Positions 29,978-39,626 of a stretch of 64,000 bases of DNA are shown here, piece by piece. Below the pieces are notes generated by a model. The model saw only the letters and a program-made list of their open reading frames with translations. It was not told the origin of the DNA and did no database searches. Origin of the DNA: Rhodocyclales bacterium (GTDB lineage Bacteria; Pseudomonadota; Gammaproteobacteria; Burkholderiales; Rhodocyclaceae). Positions within the stretch are counted from its first letter, which is position 1. Each line of letters begins with the position of its first letter. Both the position numbers and the translations under genes were made by a program. The stretch spans positions 124,001 to 188,000 of the forward strand of contig JACPEH010000023.1 of NCBI GenBank assembly GCA_016183655.1, given 5' to 3'.

Positions 29978-31629
<1,652 letters not shown>

Positions 31630-31683
31630 CACGGGCGACGCCCAGCCGCCCCAGCCCGTGCGGCGCGCAGTCGATCGCCGGCG

Positions 31684-32256
31684 TCAGCGGCGGGCGAGGA
31701 ACTCCTCGATCTTGGCCAGCAGCTTCCGGTCGTCGGGGTCGGTCAGGCTCGAATAGGCCACCACTTCCTTGCCGCTGCGGTCGATCAGGTACTTGTAGAA
31801 ATTCCATTTCGGCGTCGTTCCCGAGGCGGCGATCAGCTGCGCGTAGAAGGGATTCTTCCGCTCGCCCTTGACCGTGGTCTTGGCGAACATCGGGAATTCG
31901 ACGCCATAGGTGAGGCGGCAGAACTCGGCGATTTCCTGGTTGCTGCCCGGCTCCTGCCCGCCGAAGTCGTTGGTCGGGAAGCCGACGACGACCAGGCCGC
32001 GTTCCTTCAGCCGCGCATAGAGCTTTTCCAGGCCGTCGTACTGTTTGGTGAAGCCGCAGTAGCTGGCGGTGTTCACCACCAGCAGCACCTTGCCCTGCCA
32101 CTGGCACAGCGACTGCGGTTTCTCGTCCTGCAGCCGGGGGAAGCTGTGGTTGAGCAGGGCCGGGCAGGCGGGATCGGCGACGGCCGGGGCCAGCGGCCCG
32201 GCCAGCCCGGCGAGGACAAGCAGGAACGGCATCAGGCGGGATGGCGACAAGGACAT
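31684..32256 (-). CDS. Periplasmic glutathione-peroxidase-family protein
   Basis: The 190 aa protein has an N-terminal Sec signal (about 1-28, LAGPLAPAVA|DPACP) followed by a glutathione peroxidase fold. Catalytic residues are visible: Cys67 in NTASYCGFTKQYDGL (cysteine instead of selenocysteine), Gln in FGGQEPGSNQEIAEFC, and Trp-Asn in TPKWNFYKYLID. Such bacterial enzymes usually reduce hydroperoxides with thioredoxin-like donors. Export is less common for the family and implies a periplasmic reductant. The gene is convergent with the BON lipoprotein gene and divergent from hldE2. Confidence 0.9.
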   Translation of the reverse strand: MSLSPSRLMPFLLVLAGLAGPLAPAVADPACPALLNHSFPRLQDEKPQSLCQWQGKVLLVVNTASYCGFTKQYDGLEKLYARLKERGLVVVGFPTNDFGGQEPGSNQEIAEFCRLTYGVEFPMFAKTTVKGERKNPFYAQLIAASGTTPKWNFYKYLIDRSGKEVVAYSSLTDPDDRKLLAKIEEFLARR

Positions 32257-32362
32257 GGGCGGACTCCTCCAGGGGTTCGCCCGGTTGGACCGCCGGCCGG
32301 CGATTTAGCTCCCGGCCGCGGGAAACAGTAGAATCCCCGTTCCCCCGCCAACGACACGCCGC

Positions 32363-32854
32363 ATGAACGCCTACCCCGCCCCCGCCTTCGAAGCCAAGAT
32401 CTGCCCGCCCGACCAACTGGCTGCTGGCGTTGCCCGCCTGCCGCGGCCGCTGGTATTCACGAATGGCTGCTTCGACATCCTGCACCGCGGCCACGCCACC
32501 TACCTGGCGCAGGCGCGCGCGCTCGGCGCGTCGCTGGTCGTTGCGCTGAACAGCGACGCCTCGGTGAAACGGCTGGGCAAGGGCGACGACCGCCCGGTGA
32601 ACAAACTGGAAGACCGGCTGGCGGTGATGGCCGCGCTCGGCTGCGTCGACCTGGTGACCTGGTTCGACGAGGACACGCCGCTCGCCCGCATCCTCGACTG
32701 CCGCCCGGACGTGCTGGTCAAGGGCGGCGACTGGCCGGTCGCGCGCATCGTCGGCGCCGGCGAGGTGCTGGGCTGGGGCGGCAGCGTGCATTCGATCCCG
32801 TTCGTCCACGAGAAATCCACCACCGCCCTGCTCGACAAAATCCGCCGGCTGTGA
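32363..32854 (+). CDS. rfaE2: D-glycero-beta-D-manno-heptose 1-phosphate adenylyltransferase (HldE C-domain / RfaE2)
   Basis: This enzyme activates heptose-1-phosphate with ATP to ADP-heptose for the LPS inner core. The 163 aa protein corresponds to the C-terminal half of E. coli HldE as a separate gene. It has the nucleotidyltransferase HxGH motif in [17 protein letters not shown], the [17 protein letters not shown] loop, and [13 protein letters not shown] in place of the ISTT-type motif. The kinase half (rfaE1) is not in the window. The gmhA/diaA gene nearby may belong to the same pathway. Confidence 0.95.
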   Translation: MNAYPAPAFEAKICPPDQLAAGVARLPRPLVFTNGCFDILHRGHATYLAQARALGASLVVALNSDASVKRLGKGDDRPVNKLEDRLAVMAALGCVDLVTWFDEDTPLARILDCRPDVLVKGGDWPVARIVGAGEVLGWGGSVHSIPFVHEKSTTALLDKIRRL

Positions 32855-32997
32855 GCCCAGTCATGCGGCGCCGCCGTTCGCCGCATTGACCGCCGGCAGC
32901 GCGTTTACAACTTCTTTACGCCGGCGGCGATGATTTCTACGCCGCTTTTGCGCCGGCTCTCGTATCCTGCCCCCACAAGACTGCTATGGAGGCAGGC

Positions 32998-34527
32998 ATG
33001 GCTCCGCTCCCCAACCCGTCGAACCGCATCACCGCCTACGCCGCGGCCGTCGCCGCCTGCCTGCTGACCGCCGCGCTGGCGGCGCCGCTGCATGCGCTGA
33101 TCGACCTGGCCAACATCGTCATGCTGTTCCTGCTGACGGTATTTCTCGTCGCCTGGAAGCTCGGCCGCGGCCCGGCGGTATCGGCCGCCTTCCTCAGCGT
33201 GGCGCTGTTCGATTTCTTCTTCGTGCCGCCGCAGCTGTCGTTCGCGGTCAGCGACGTGCAGTACCTGATCACCTTCGCCGTCATGCTCGCCGTCGGCCTG
33301 ATCACCGCCCACCTGACCACCGGCCTGCGGCGGCAGGCCGACATCGCCGGCGCGCGCGAGCAGGCGGCCAAGCGCCTCTACGAACTGGCCCGCGACCTCG
33401 CCGGCGCGCTATCGGCCGAGCAGGTCGGCGAGCGGCTCGCCGACCATTGCCGCGCCGCCGGCTACCGCATCGCCATGCACCTGCAGAACGACAGCGCGCC
33501 GCCGACGGCCCCGCTGCCGGCGGGAGTCGACGCCACGCTGGCTCGAACCGCCATGCACACCGGCAGTCCGGTCGAAACCGCCACCCTGGCCGGCGCCGGA
33601 TCGGCCGCGCTGTATCTGCCGCTGGTCGCCCCGATGCGCGTACGCGGCGTCATCGCGGTGACACCTGCCGCCCAGGGCGAGGCACCGAGCCCGCCGGACC
33701 GGGAATTCCTGGAAACCGTGGCCTCGCTCGCCGCCATTGCCGTCGAACGCCTGCACTACGTCGACGTAGCGCAGCAGAACCACATCGAGGTCGTTTCCGA
33801 GCGGCTGCGCAGTTCGATCCTGGCCGCGCTGTCGCACGACATCCGCACGCCGCTGACGGCCCTGGTCGGGCTGGCCGATTCGCTGGCGATGGCCCGCACC
33901 GGCGTAGACGACGCGGCGCGGACGACCGCCGCCGACATCCGCGACCAGGCGCGGGCGATGAGCCACCAGGTCAGCAACCTGCTCGACATGGCCCGCCTGC
34001 ACGCCGGCCGGGTCGAGTTGCGGCGCGAATGGCAGTTGTTCGAAGACGTCATCGGCGCCAGCGTGCAACTGCTGCGGCCGGCGCTCGGCGAGCGCCCGGT
34101 GACGGTCGAACTGGCGCCCGACTTGCCGCTGGTCGAGTTCGACGCGGTGCTGCTCGAACGCGTCATCTGCAACCTGATCGAGAACGCCGCCAAATACGCG
34201 CCGGCGGGCAGCCCGATCGAAATCTCGGCCTTCGTCGACGGGCCGCGCGCCTGCATCCGCGTGCGCGACCACGGCCCCGGCTTCCCGGAAGAGAACCTGG
34301 CGCGGGTATTCGAGATGTTCGCGCGCGGCGCCGCCGAGTCGAAGACGCCGGGGGTCGGCCTCGGGCTGGCCATCTGCCGCGCCATCGTCGACGCCCACGG
34401 CGGCAGCATCGGCGCCGAGAACGTTGCCGACGGCGGCGCCTGCGTCACGCTGTGCCTGCCGTGCGGCACACCGCCGCCGGTCGAGGAGGAAGAGCTGGCG
34501 CCGGAAACGGGAGCTGCCGCCCGATGA
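32998..34527 (+). CDS. KdpD-like sensor histidine kinase lacking the KdpD N-terminal domains
   Basis: The 509 aa protein begins directly with the four-helix DUF4118 membrane region of KdpD (about 12-110), then a GAF-like domain (about 125-255), a HisKA domain with H280 in ILAALSHDIRTPLTALVG, and an HATPase domain (NLIENAAKYAP, VRDHGPGFP, GVGLGLAICRAIVDAHGG). E. coli KdpD (about 890 aa) has in addition N-terminal KdpD and USP domains that are absent here. ATG 32998 is chosen because GGAGG lies 5 nt upstream; an ATG at 32986 has no such site. It overlaps kdpE by 4 bp, and a kup gene completes the operon. Confidence 0.92.
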   Translation: MAPLPNPSNRITAYAAAVAACLLTAALAAPLHALIDLANIVMLFLLTVFLVAWKLGRGPAVSAAFLSVALFDFFFVPPQLSFAVSDVQYLITFAVMLAVGLITAHLTTGLRRQADIAGAREQAAKRLYELARDLAGALSAEQVGERLADHCRAAGYRIAMHLQNDSAPPTAPLPAGVDATLARTAMHTGSPVETATLAGAGSAALYLPLVAPMRVRGVIAVTPAAQGEAPSPPDREFLETVASLAAIAVERLHYVDVAQQNHIEVVSERLRSSILAALSHDIRTPLTALVGLADSLAMARTGVDDAARTTAADIRDQARAMSHQVSNLLDMARLHAGRVELRREWQLFEDVIGASVQLLRPALGERPVTVELAPDLPLVEFDAVLLERVICNLIENAAKYAPAGSPIEISAFVDGPRACIRVRDHGPGFPEENLARVFEMFARGAAESKTPGVGLGLAICRAIVDAHGGSIGAENVADGGACVTLCLPCGTPPPVEEEELAPETGAAAR

Positions 34528-35210
34528 GCATCGACGCCACCATCCTGCTGATCGAGGACGAACCGCAGATCCGCCGCTTCGTCCGCAGCGCCCTCGAAGC
34601 CGAAGGCTGTAAGGTGTTCGAAGCGGAGAACGGCGAGCGCGGCCTGATCGAGGCCGGCACGCGCCAACCCGAACTGCTGATCGTCGACCTCGGCCTGCCC
34701 GACATCGACGGCGTCCAGGTGGTGCGCGACTTCCGTAGCTGGTCGGGGGCCCCGGTGCTGATCCTGTCGGCCCGCGTAGACGAACAGGACAAGGTACGGG
34801 CACTCGACAGCGGCGCCGACGATTACCTGACCAAGCCATTCGGCGTCGGCGAGCTGCTGGCCCGCGTGCGGGCGCTGATCCGGCGGCACCAGCGCGGCCT
34901 CGACCCATCGCCGCAGGTCGTTTTCGGCGACGTCGAAATCGACTTCTCGCGGCGCACGGTCAGCCGCGGCGGCGAAGCGGTGCACCTGACGCCGCTCGAA
35001 TACCGGCTGCTGGCTTTGCTCGTCGCCAACGGCGGCAAGGTCATGACCCACCGCCACCTGATGCACGAGGTGTGGGGGCCGGCCTACGCCGAGAGCAGCC
35101 ACTACCTGCGCATCTACGTCAGCCGCCTGCGCCAGAAACTCGAAGCCGACCCGGCCCAGCCGCGGCATTTCCTCACCGAGACCGGCGTCGGCTACCGCTT
35201 CGAACCCTAG
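34524..35210 (+). CDS. kdpE: KdpE-like response regulator
   Basis: The 228 aa OmpR-type regulator has a receiver domain (E11/D12 acid pair, phospho-acceptor D55 in LLIVDLGLPDIDG, the conserved Lys in YLTKPFGVGEL) and a winged-helix DNA-binding domain (LTPLEYRLLALLVANGGKVMTHRHLMHEVWG, YLRIYVSRLRQKLE, TETGVGYRF). The sequence closely resembles KdpE. In E. coli KdpE activates kdpFABC; here no kdpFABC is present and the next gene, 9 bp away, is kup. The regulator therefore probably controls a low-affinity K+ uptake gene or a remote target. Confidence 0.92.
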   Translation: MSIDATILLIEDEPQIRRFVRSALEAEGCKVFEAENGERGLIEAGTRQPELLIVDLGLPDIDGVQVVRDFRSWSGAPVLILSARVDEQDKVRALDSGADDYLTKPFGVGELLARVRALIRRHQRGLDPSPQVVFGDVEIDFSRRTVSRGGEAVHLTPLEYRLLALLVANGGKVMTHRHLMHEVWGPAYAESSHYLRIYVSRLRQKLEADPAQPRHFLTETGVGYRFEP

Positions 35211-35219
35211 GAAGAACAC

Positions 35220-37094
35220 ATGAGCGCACCCTCCAGCGGCCGCAGCGCCGGCCTGGCGCTGGCCGCCCTCGGCGTCGTCTATGGCGACATCGGCACCAGC
35301 CCCTTGTACACCATGAAGGAAGTCTTCGCCGGCGCCCATCACCCGGTGCCGATCAGCCCGGAGAACATCCTCGGCATCCTGTCGCTGATCCTGTGGTCGC
35401 TGCTGGTCGTCGTCGCGCTCAAATACGTGCTGTTCGTGATGCGCGCCGACAACAAGGGCGAGGGCGGCATCATGGCGCTGATGGCGCTGGTGCTCGGCAG
35501 CGTCAGGAACGGCGGCAACGCCGGCCTGCTGATGCTGCTCGGCCTGTTCGGCGCGGCGCTGTTCTACGGCGACAGCGTCATCACCCCGGCCATCTCGGTG
35601 CTGTCGGCGGTGGAGGGGCTGGAGATCGCGACGCCGGCATTCAAGCCCTACATCATCCCGATCTCGCTGACCGTGCTGCTGGCGCTGTTCGTCATGCAGA
35701 AGCACGGCACCTCGCAGGTCGGCAAGCTGTTCGGCCCGGTCATGGTGCTGTGGTTCGCCACCCTCGCCGTGATGGGCGCGGTGAACATCGCCGCGACGCC
35801 GGCGGTGGTGGCGGCGGTCGATCCGCGCCACGCCCTCGCCTTCTTCGCCGCCAATCCGCTGCTCGGCTATTTCTCGCTCGGCGCCGCGGTGCTGGCGCTG
35901 ACCGGCGGCGAGGCGCTCTACGCCGACATGGGACACTTCGGCCGGCGGCCGGTGCAGCTGGCGTGGTTCGGCCTGGTGCTGCCGGCACTGGTGCTCAACT
36001 ATTTCGGCCAGGGCGCCTTACTGCTGGCCGACCCGACGGGCATCGAAAACCCGTTCTACCGCATGGCGCCGGAATGGGCCTTGTACCCGCTCGTCGCGCT
36101 GGCCACGCTGGCCACGGTGATCGCTTCGCAGGCGGTCATTTCCGGCGCCTACTCGATCACCCGCCAGGCAATCCAGCTCGGTTACGCACCGCGCATGGAC
36201 GTGCAGCAGACCTCGCAGCGGGAGATCGGCCAGATCTACCTGCCGGGCGTCAACTGGGCGCTGCTCGTCGCCGTCGCCGCGCTGATCCTCGGCTTCGGCA
36301 GCTCGTCGAACCTGGCGGCAGCCTACGGCATCGCCGTCACCGGCACGATGGTCATCACCACGCTGCTCGCCTACGTCGTCGTGCGCCGCATCTGGGGCTG
36401 GTCACTGCTGCCCAGCCTGGCCGTAGCCGGCACCTTCCTCGCCGTCGACCTTGCCTACTTCTCGGCCAATCTGGTCAAGGTCATGGAAGGAGGCTGGTTC
36501 CCGCTGGTCCTCGGCGCCGGCATCTTCGTGCTGATGACGACCTGGAAACGCGGCCGCCAGTTGCTGCACGACCGTCTGGCCGGCGACTCGCTGCCGCTCA
36601 AGGAATTTATCGACAGCATCGGCGACGGCACGGTACCGACCGTTCCCGGCACCGCCGTCTTCCTGACGCCGACGCCGGCAACGACGCCGCATGCGCTGTT
36701 GCACAGCATCAAGCATTTCAAATGCCTGCACGAGCGCATCGTCATCGTCTCGGTGCAGATCTTCGACGTCCCCTACGTCCCCGAGATCGACCGCGTCGAA
36801 GTGCGCAAGCTGGGAGACAGCATCTGGAGCGTCAGCGTTCAATACGGATTCAAGGACGAACCGGACATCCCGGCGGCGCTGGTCTTGTGCGCCGAGGTCG
36901 GATTGCAGATCGAGCTGATGGACACCTCGTTCTTCCTCGGCCGCGAGACGCTCTTCCCGCGCCTCGGCTCGGGGATGGCGCTGTGGCGCGAGAAGCTGTT
37001 CATCGCCATGTTCCGTAACGCCGACAGCGCCGCGGGCTATTTCCATCTGCCGCCCAACCGCGTGGTCGAACTCGGCACGCAGATCGTGCTCTAG
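35220..37094 (+). CDS. kup: Potassium uptake protein Kup (copy 1)
   Basis: Kup is a proton-coupled potassium importer of the inner membrane. The 624 aa protein has about twelve membrane segments and a cytoplasmic C-terminal domain. Family motifs include VVYGDIGTSPLYTMKEVF, MRADNKGEGGIMALMAL, ALFYGDSVITPAISVLSAVEG and ALTGGEALYADMGHFG. AGGAAG lies 8 nt upstream of the ATG. The start is 9 bp after kdpE, so expression is probably linked to the KdpDE-like pair. It is convergent with a second kup gene at 37312; the two share most motifs. Confidence 0.96.
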   Translation: MSAPSSGRSAGLALAALGVVYGDIGTSPLYTMKEVFAGAHHPVPISPENILGILSLILWSLLVVVALKYVLFVMRADNKGEGGIMALMALVLGSVRNGGNAGLLMLLGLFGAALFYGDSVITPAISVLSAVEGLEIATPAFKPYIIPISLTVLLALFVMQKHGTSQVGKLFGPVMVLWFATLAVMGAVNIAATPAVVAAVDPRHALAFFAANPLLGYFSLGAAVLALTGGEALYADMGHFGRRPVQLAWFGLVLPALVLNYFGQGALLLADPTGIENPFYRMAPEWALYPLVALATLATVIASQAVISGAYSITRQAIQLGYAPRMDVQQTSQREIGQIYLPGVNWALLVAVAALILGFGSSSNLAAAYGIAVTGTMVITTLLAYVVVRRIWGWSLLPSLAVAGTFLAVDLAYFSANLVKVMEGGWFPLVLGAGIFVLMTTWKRGRQLLHDRLAGDSLPLKEFIDSIGDGTVPTVPGTAVFLTPTPATTPHALLHSIKHFKCLHERIVIVSVQIFDVPYVPEIDRVEVRKLGDSIWSVSVQYGFKDEPDIPAALVLCAEVGLQIELMDTSFFLGRETLFPRLGSGMALWREKLFIAMFRNADSAAGYFHLPPNRVVELGTQIVL

Positions 37095-37311
37095 TCGACG
37101 CGCTTGCACCGCCGGGCACGCCGGCGCCCCCTTGAGCAAAGCCGGAACCGCGCGGGAAGAGGCCGCATCGCCCGTCAGTCCCGGGTCAGCGGGTACCGAT
37201 ATAAAGGGACCGTGACGCCCTTACGAACTCCCGGCTCTCTCCTCCAGACGGGCTACGGCCCCCGGCTCCGCGAGGGCGTCACCCCCTCCCCTCGCGTTCT
37301 TGCACCCGCGC

Positions 37312-39192
37312 TCAGAGGACGATCTGCGTGCCGAGTTCGACCACCCGGTTGGACGGGATCTTGAAGAAGGCCGTGGCACTGCCGGCGTTGCGGAACATGG
37401 CGACGAACAGCTTCTCGCGCCACAGTGCCATCTCCGAACCGAGGCGCGGAATCAGCGTCTCGCGGCCGAGGAAGAACGAGGTGTCCATCATTTCCACCGC
37501 CAGCCCGGCCTCGGCGCAGAGCGCCAGCGCCGCCGGGATGTCCGGCTCGTCCTTGAAGCCGTACTGGACGATGACGCGGTAGAAGTCGCCCTTCAGCTTG
37601 TGCACCTCGACGCGGTCGATCTCCGGCACATACGGCGTGTCGAAGACCTGCACCGAGACGAGCACGACGCGCTCGTGCAGCACCTTGTTGTGCATCAGGT
37701 TGTGCATCAGCGCGTGCGGCACACCGTTCGGGTCGGCGTTCATGAACACCGAGGTGCCTGGCACGCGCGTCGGCATGCCGGCGAGCAGCGCGTCGATGAA
37801 TGAATCAAGATGGATCGCCTCGCTCTGCAGGCGGTCGCTGAGCAGCTGGCGGCCACGCTTCCAGGTGGTCATCAGCACGAACACGGCGGCGCCGGCGACC
37901 AGCGGGAACCAGCCGCCGTCGGGAATCTTCAGGATGTTGGCGGCGAGGAAGACCAACTCAACCGAGAGGAAGGCGGCAAACAGCGCGACCGCCTTGTTCC
38001 ACCCCCAGCCCCAGACCTTGGCGACGACCACCGTCGCCAGCAGCGAGGTGATCACCATGTCGCCGGTGACGGCGATGCCGTAGGCTGCCGCCAAATTGTT
38101 CGATGACTTGAAGCCGAGCACGAGGATCACCACGGCGAGCAGCAGGCCCCAGTTGACCGCCGGCAGGTAGATCTGCCCCTGCTCCTTCTCCGAGGTGTGC
38201 TGCACTTCCATGCGCGGCATGAAACCGAGCTGCATGGCCTGGCGCGAGATCGAGAAGGCGCCCGAGATCACCGCCTGCGAGGCGATGATGGTAGCTACCG
38301 TGGCCAGCCCGACCAGCGGCAGCAGCGCCCAGTCGGGGGCCGACAGGTAGAACGGATTCTGCACGGTGTCCGGGTTCGCCAGGATCAACGCGCCCTGGCC
38401 GAAATAATTGAGCACCAGCGAGGGCAGCACGAAGCCGTACCAGGCGAGCTGGATCGGCTTGCGGCCGAAGTGCCCCATGTCCGCATAGAGCGCCTCGGCG
38501 CCGGTCACGGCGAGGACGACGTTGCCCATCGCCACCAGCGCCATGGCCTTGTTGGTGGCCAGGAATTCCAGCGCGTAGAGCGGGTTGAGCGCGAGCAGCA
38601 CGTGCGGGTTGTCGGCGATGTTGTAGAGCCCGAGGCCGGCCAACGTCGAGAACCAGACGATCATGACCGGGCCGAACAGCGCGCCGACGCGGGCGGTGCC
38701 GCGCTTCTGCATATAGAAGAGCGCGAAGAGGACGACCAGCGTCACCGGGATGACGAAGGACTTCATCGCCGGCGCCACGATCTCCAGCCCCTCGACCGCG
38801 GACAGCACCGAGATCGCCGGCGTCACCATGCCGTCGCCGTAGAACATCGCGGCGCCGAGGATGCCGATGATGGTGATGATCTTCAGCCGCCGCGGGTTGC
38901 CCTGCGCATCGTGCAGCGCCAGCGCGATCAGCGCCATGATGCCGCCCTCGCCGCGGTTGTCGGCGCGCATGATGATCGCCACGTACTTGAGCGAGACGAC
39001 GATGATCAGCGCCCAGAAGAAGGCCGACAGGCTGCCCAGGACGTTGTCGTCAGTGAGCGGGATCGGGTGGTTGCCGGCGAAGACTTCCTTCATCGCGTAC
39101 AGCGGGCTGGTGCCGATGTCGCCGTAGACGACGCCGAGCGCGGCCAGCGCCAGTGCGGGCACGGCGGTTTTTGCGGCAGAGTGGCTTTGCAT
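37312..39192 (-). CDS. kup: Potassium uptake protein Kup (copy 2)
   Basis: This 626 aa paralogue has the same layout as copy 1 (VVYGDIGTSPLYAMKEVF, IMRADNRGEGGIMALIAL, AMFYGDGMVTPAISVLSAVEG, AVTGAEALYADMGHFGRKPIQ) and an almost identical C-terminal end (SNRVVELGTQIVL compared with PNRVVELGTQIVL). The two genes are convergent, separated by 217 bp without a gene. That gap carries a distant 9-bp inverted repeat GTGACGCCC / GGGCGTCAC but no clear terminator. No Shine-Dalgarno sequence is visible before the ATG. Confidence 0.96.
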   Translation of the reverse strand: MQSHSAAKTAVPALALAALGVVYGDIGTSPLYAMKEVFAGNHPIPLTDDNVLGSLSAFFWALIIVVSLKYVAIIMRADNRGEGGIMALIALALHDAQGNPRRLKIITIIGILGAAMFYGDGMVTPAISVLSAVEGLEIVAPAMKSFVIPVTLVVLFALFYMQKRGTARVGALFGPVMIVWFSTLAGLGLYNIADNPHVLLALNPLYALEFLATNKAMALVAMGNVVLAVTGAEALYADMGHFGRKPIQLAWYGFVLPSLVLNYFGQGALILANPDTVQNPFYLSAPDWALLPLVGLATVATIIASQAVISGAFSISRQAMQLGFMPRMEVQHTSEKEQGQIYLPAVNWGLLLAVVILVLGFKSSNNLAAAYGIAVTGDMVITSLLATVVVAKVWGWGWNKAVALFAAFLSVELVFLAANILKIPDGGWFPLVAGAAVFVLMTTWKRGRQLLSDRLQSEAIHLDSFIDALLAGMPTRVPGTSVFMNADPNGVPHALMHNLMHNKVLHERVVLVSVQVFDTPYVPEIDRVEVHKLKGDFYRVIVQYGFKDEPDIPAALALCAEAGLAVEMMDTSFFLGRETLIPRLGSEMALWREKLFVAMFRNAGSATAFFKIPSNRVVELGTQIVL

Positions 39193-39626
39193 TGGGAGGA
39201 TTCCGGAGCGGAACGAACGCTCAGCCGTGCCGCGCGGCGGTTCGTCCGGCGGCGGCCGGCGCGCGCGCGCAGGCGGGGGCGCGACCGTGCCGATCCCGCG
39301 CCGCCTGCACGAAAAGTTCGAAGCTGTTGAGCCTGTTCATTGGAAACCCCTGCCCGTATCCCGGTCTGCTTTGTTGCGCCGCGGCAATTCTGCATCAAAT
39401 CGGCCCGAACGTGGACACAAGTCGTTACAGATTTTTTCGGATTCTGGTGGCAGTCGGCAACGGGGGATGCCGCCGTTTCCGCCTGCCGCGCCGGGAGCAC
39501 CCCGGGTCCCCGCAGACACTGGATGCGCGCCGGCATTCCCTTTAATATTGGCGCACTCTCGCCGCACCGGGCATCCGGCGCGACACCGCCGCCCCCGTTC
39601 CCGGACGCCCCCAGCCGAACAAGCCC
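39193..39626. other. 434 bp region between kup copy 2 and the first haem cyclase
   Basis: No well-supported gene is seen. On the minus strand a 39 aa frame (39340-39221, MNRLNSFELFVQAARDRHGR, then an Ala/Arg-rich tail) precedes kup copy 2 and might be a leader peptide, but it lacks a ribosome-binding site. A CG-rich stretch CGCGCGCGC lies near 39260. Just before the cyclase gene, TTTAATATT near 39540 is the only AT-rich spot and may hold its -10 box. The region should contain the divergent promoters of both flanking genes. Confidence 0.4.

Noticed and set aside
37212-37282. Terminator between the convergent kup genes from GTGACGCCC / GGGCGTCAC
   Set aside because: The 9-bp arms are 53 nt apart and there is no T-run on either side; too weak to call.
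39153-39545. 130 aa plus-strand ORF in the gap before the haem cyclases
   Set aside because: It begins inside kup copy 2 on the opposite strand, has no ribosome-binding site and shows no recognisable features.
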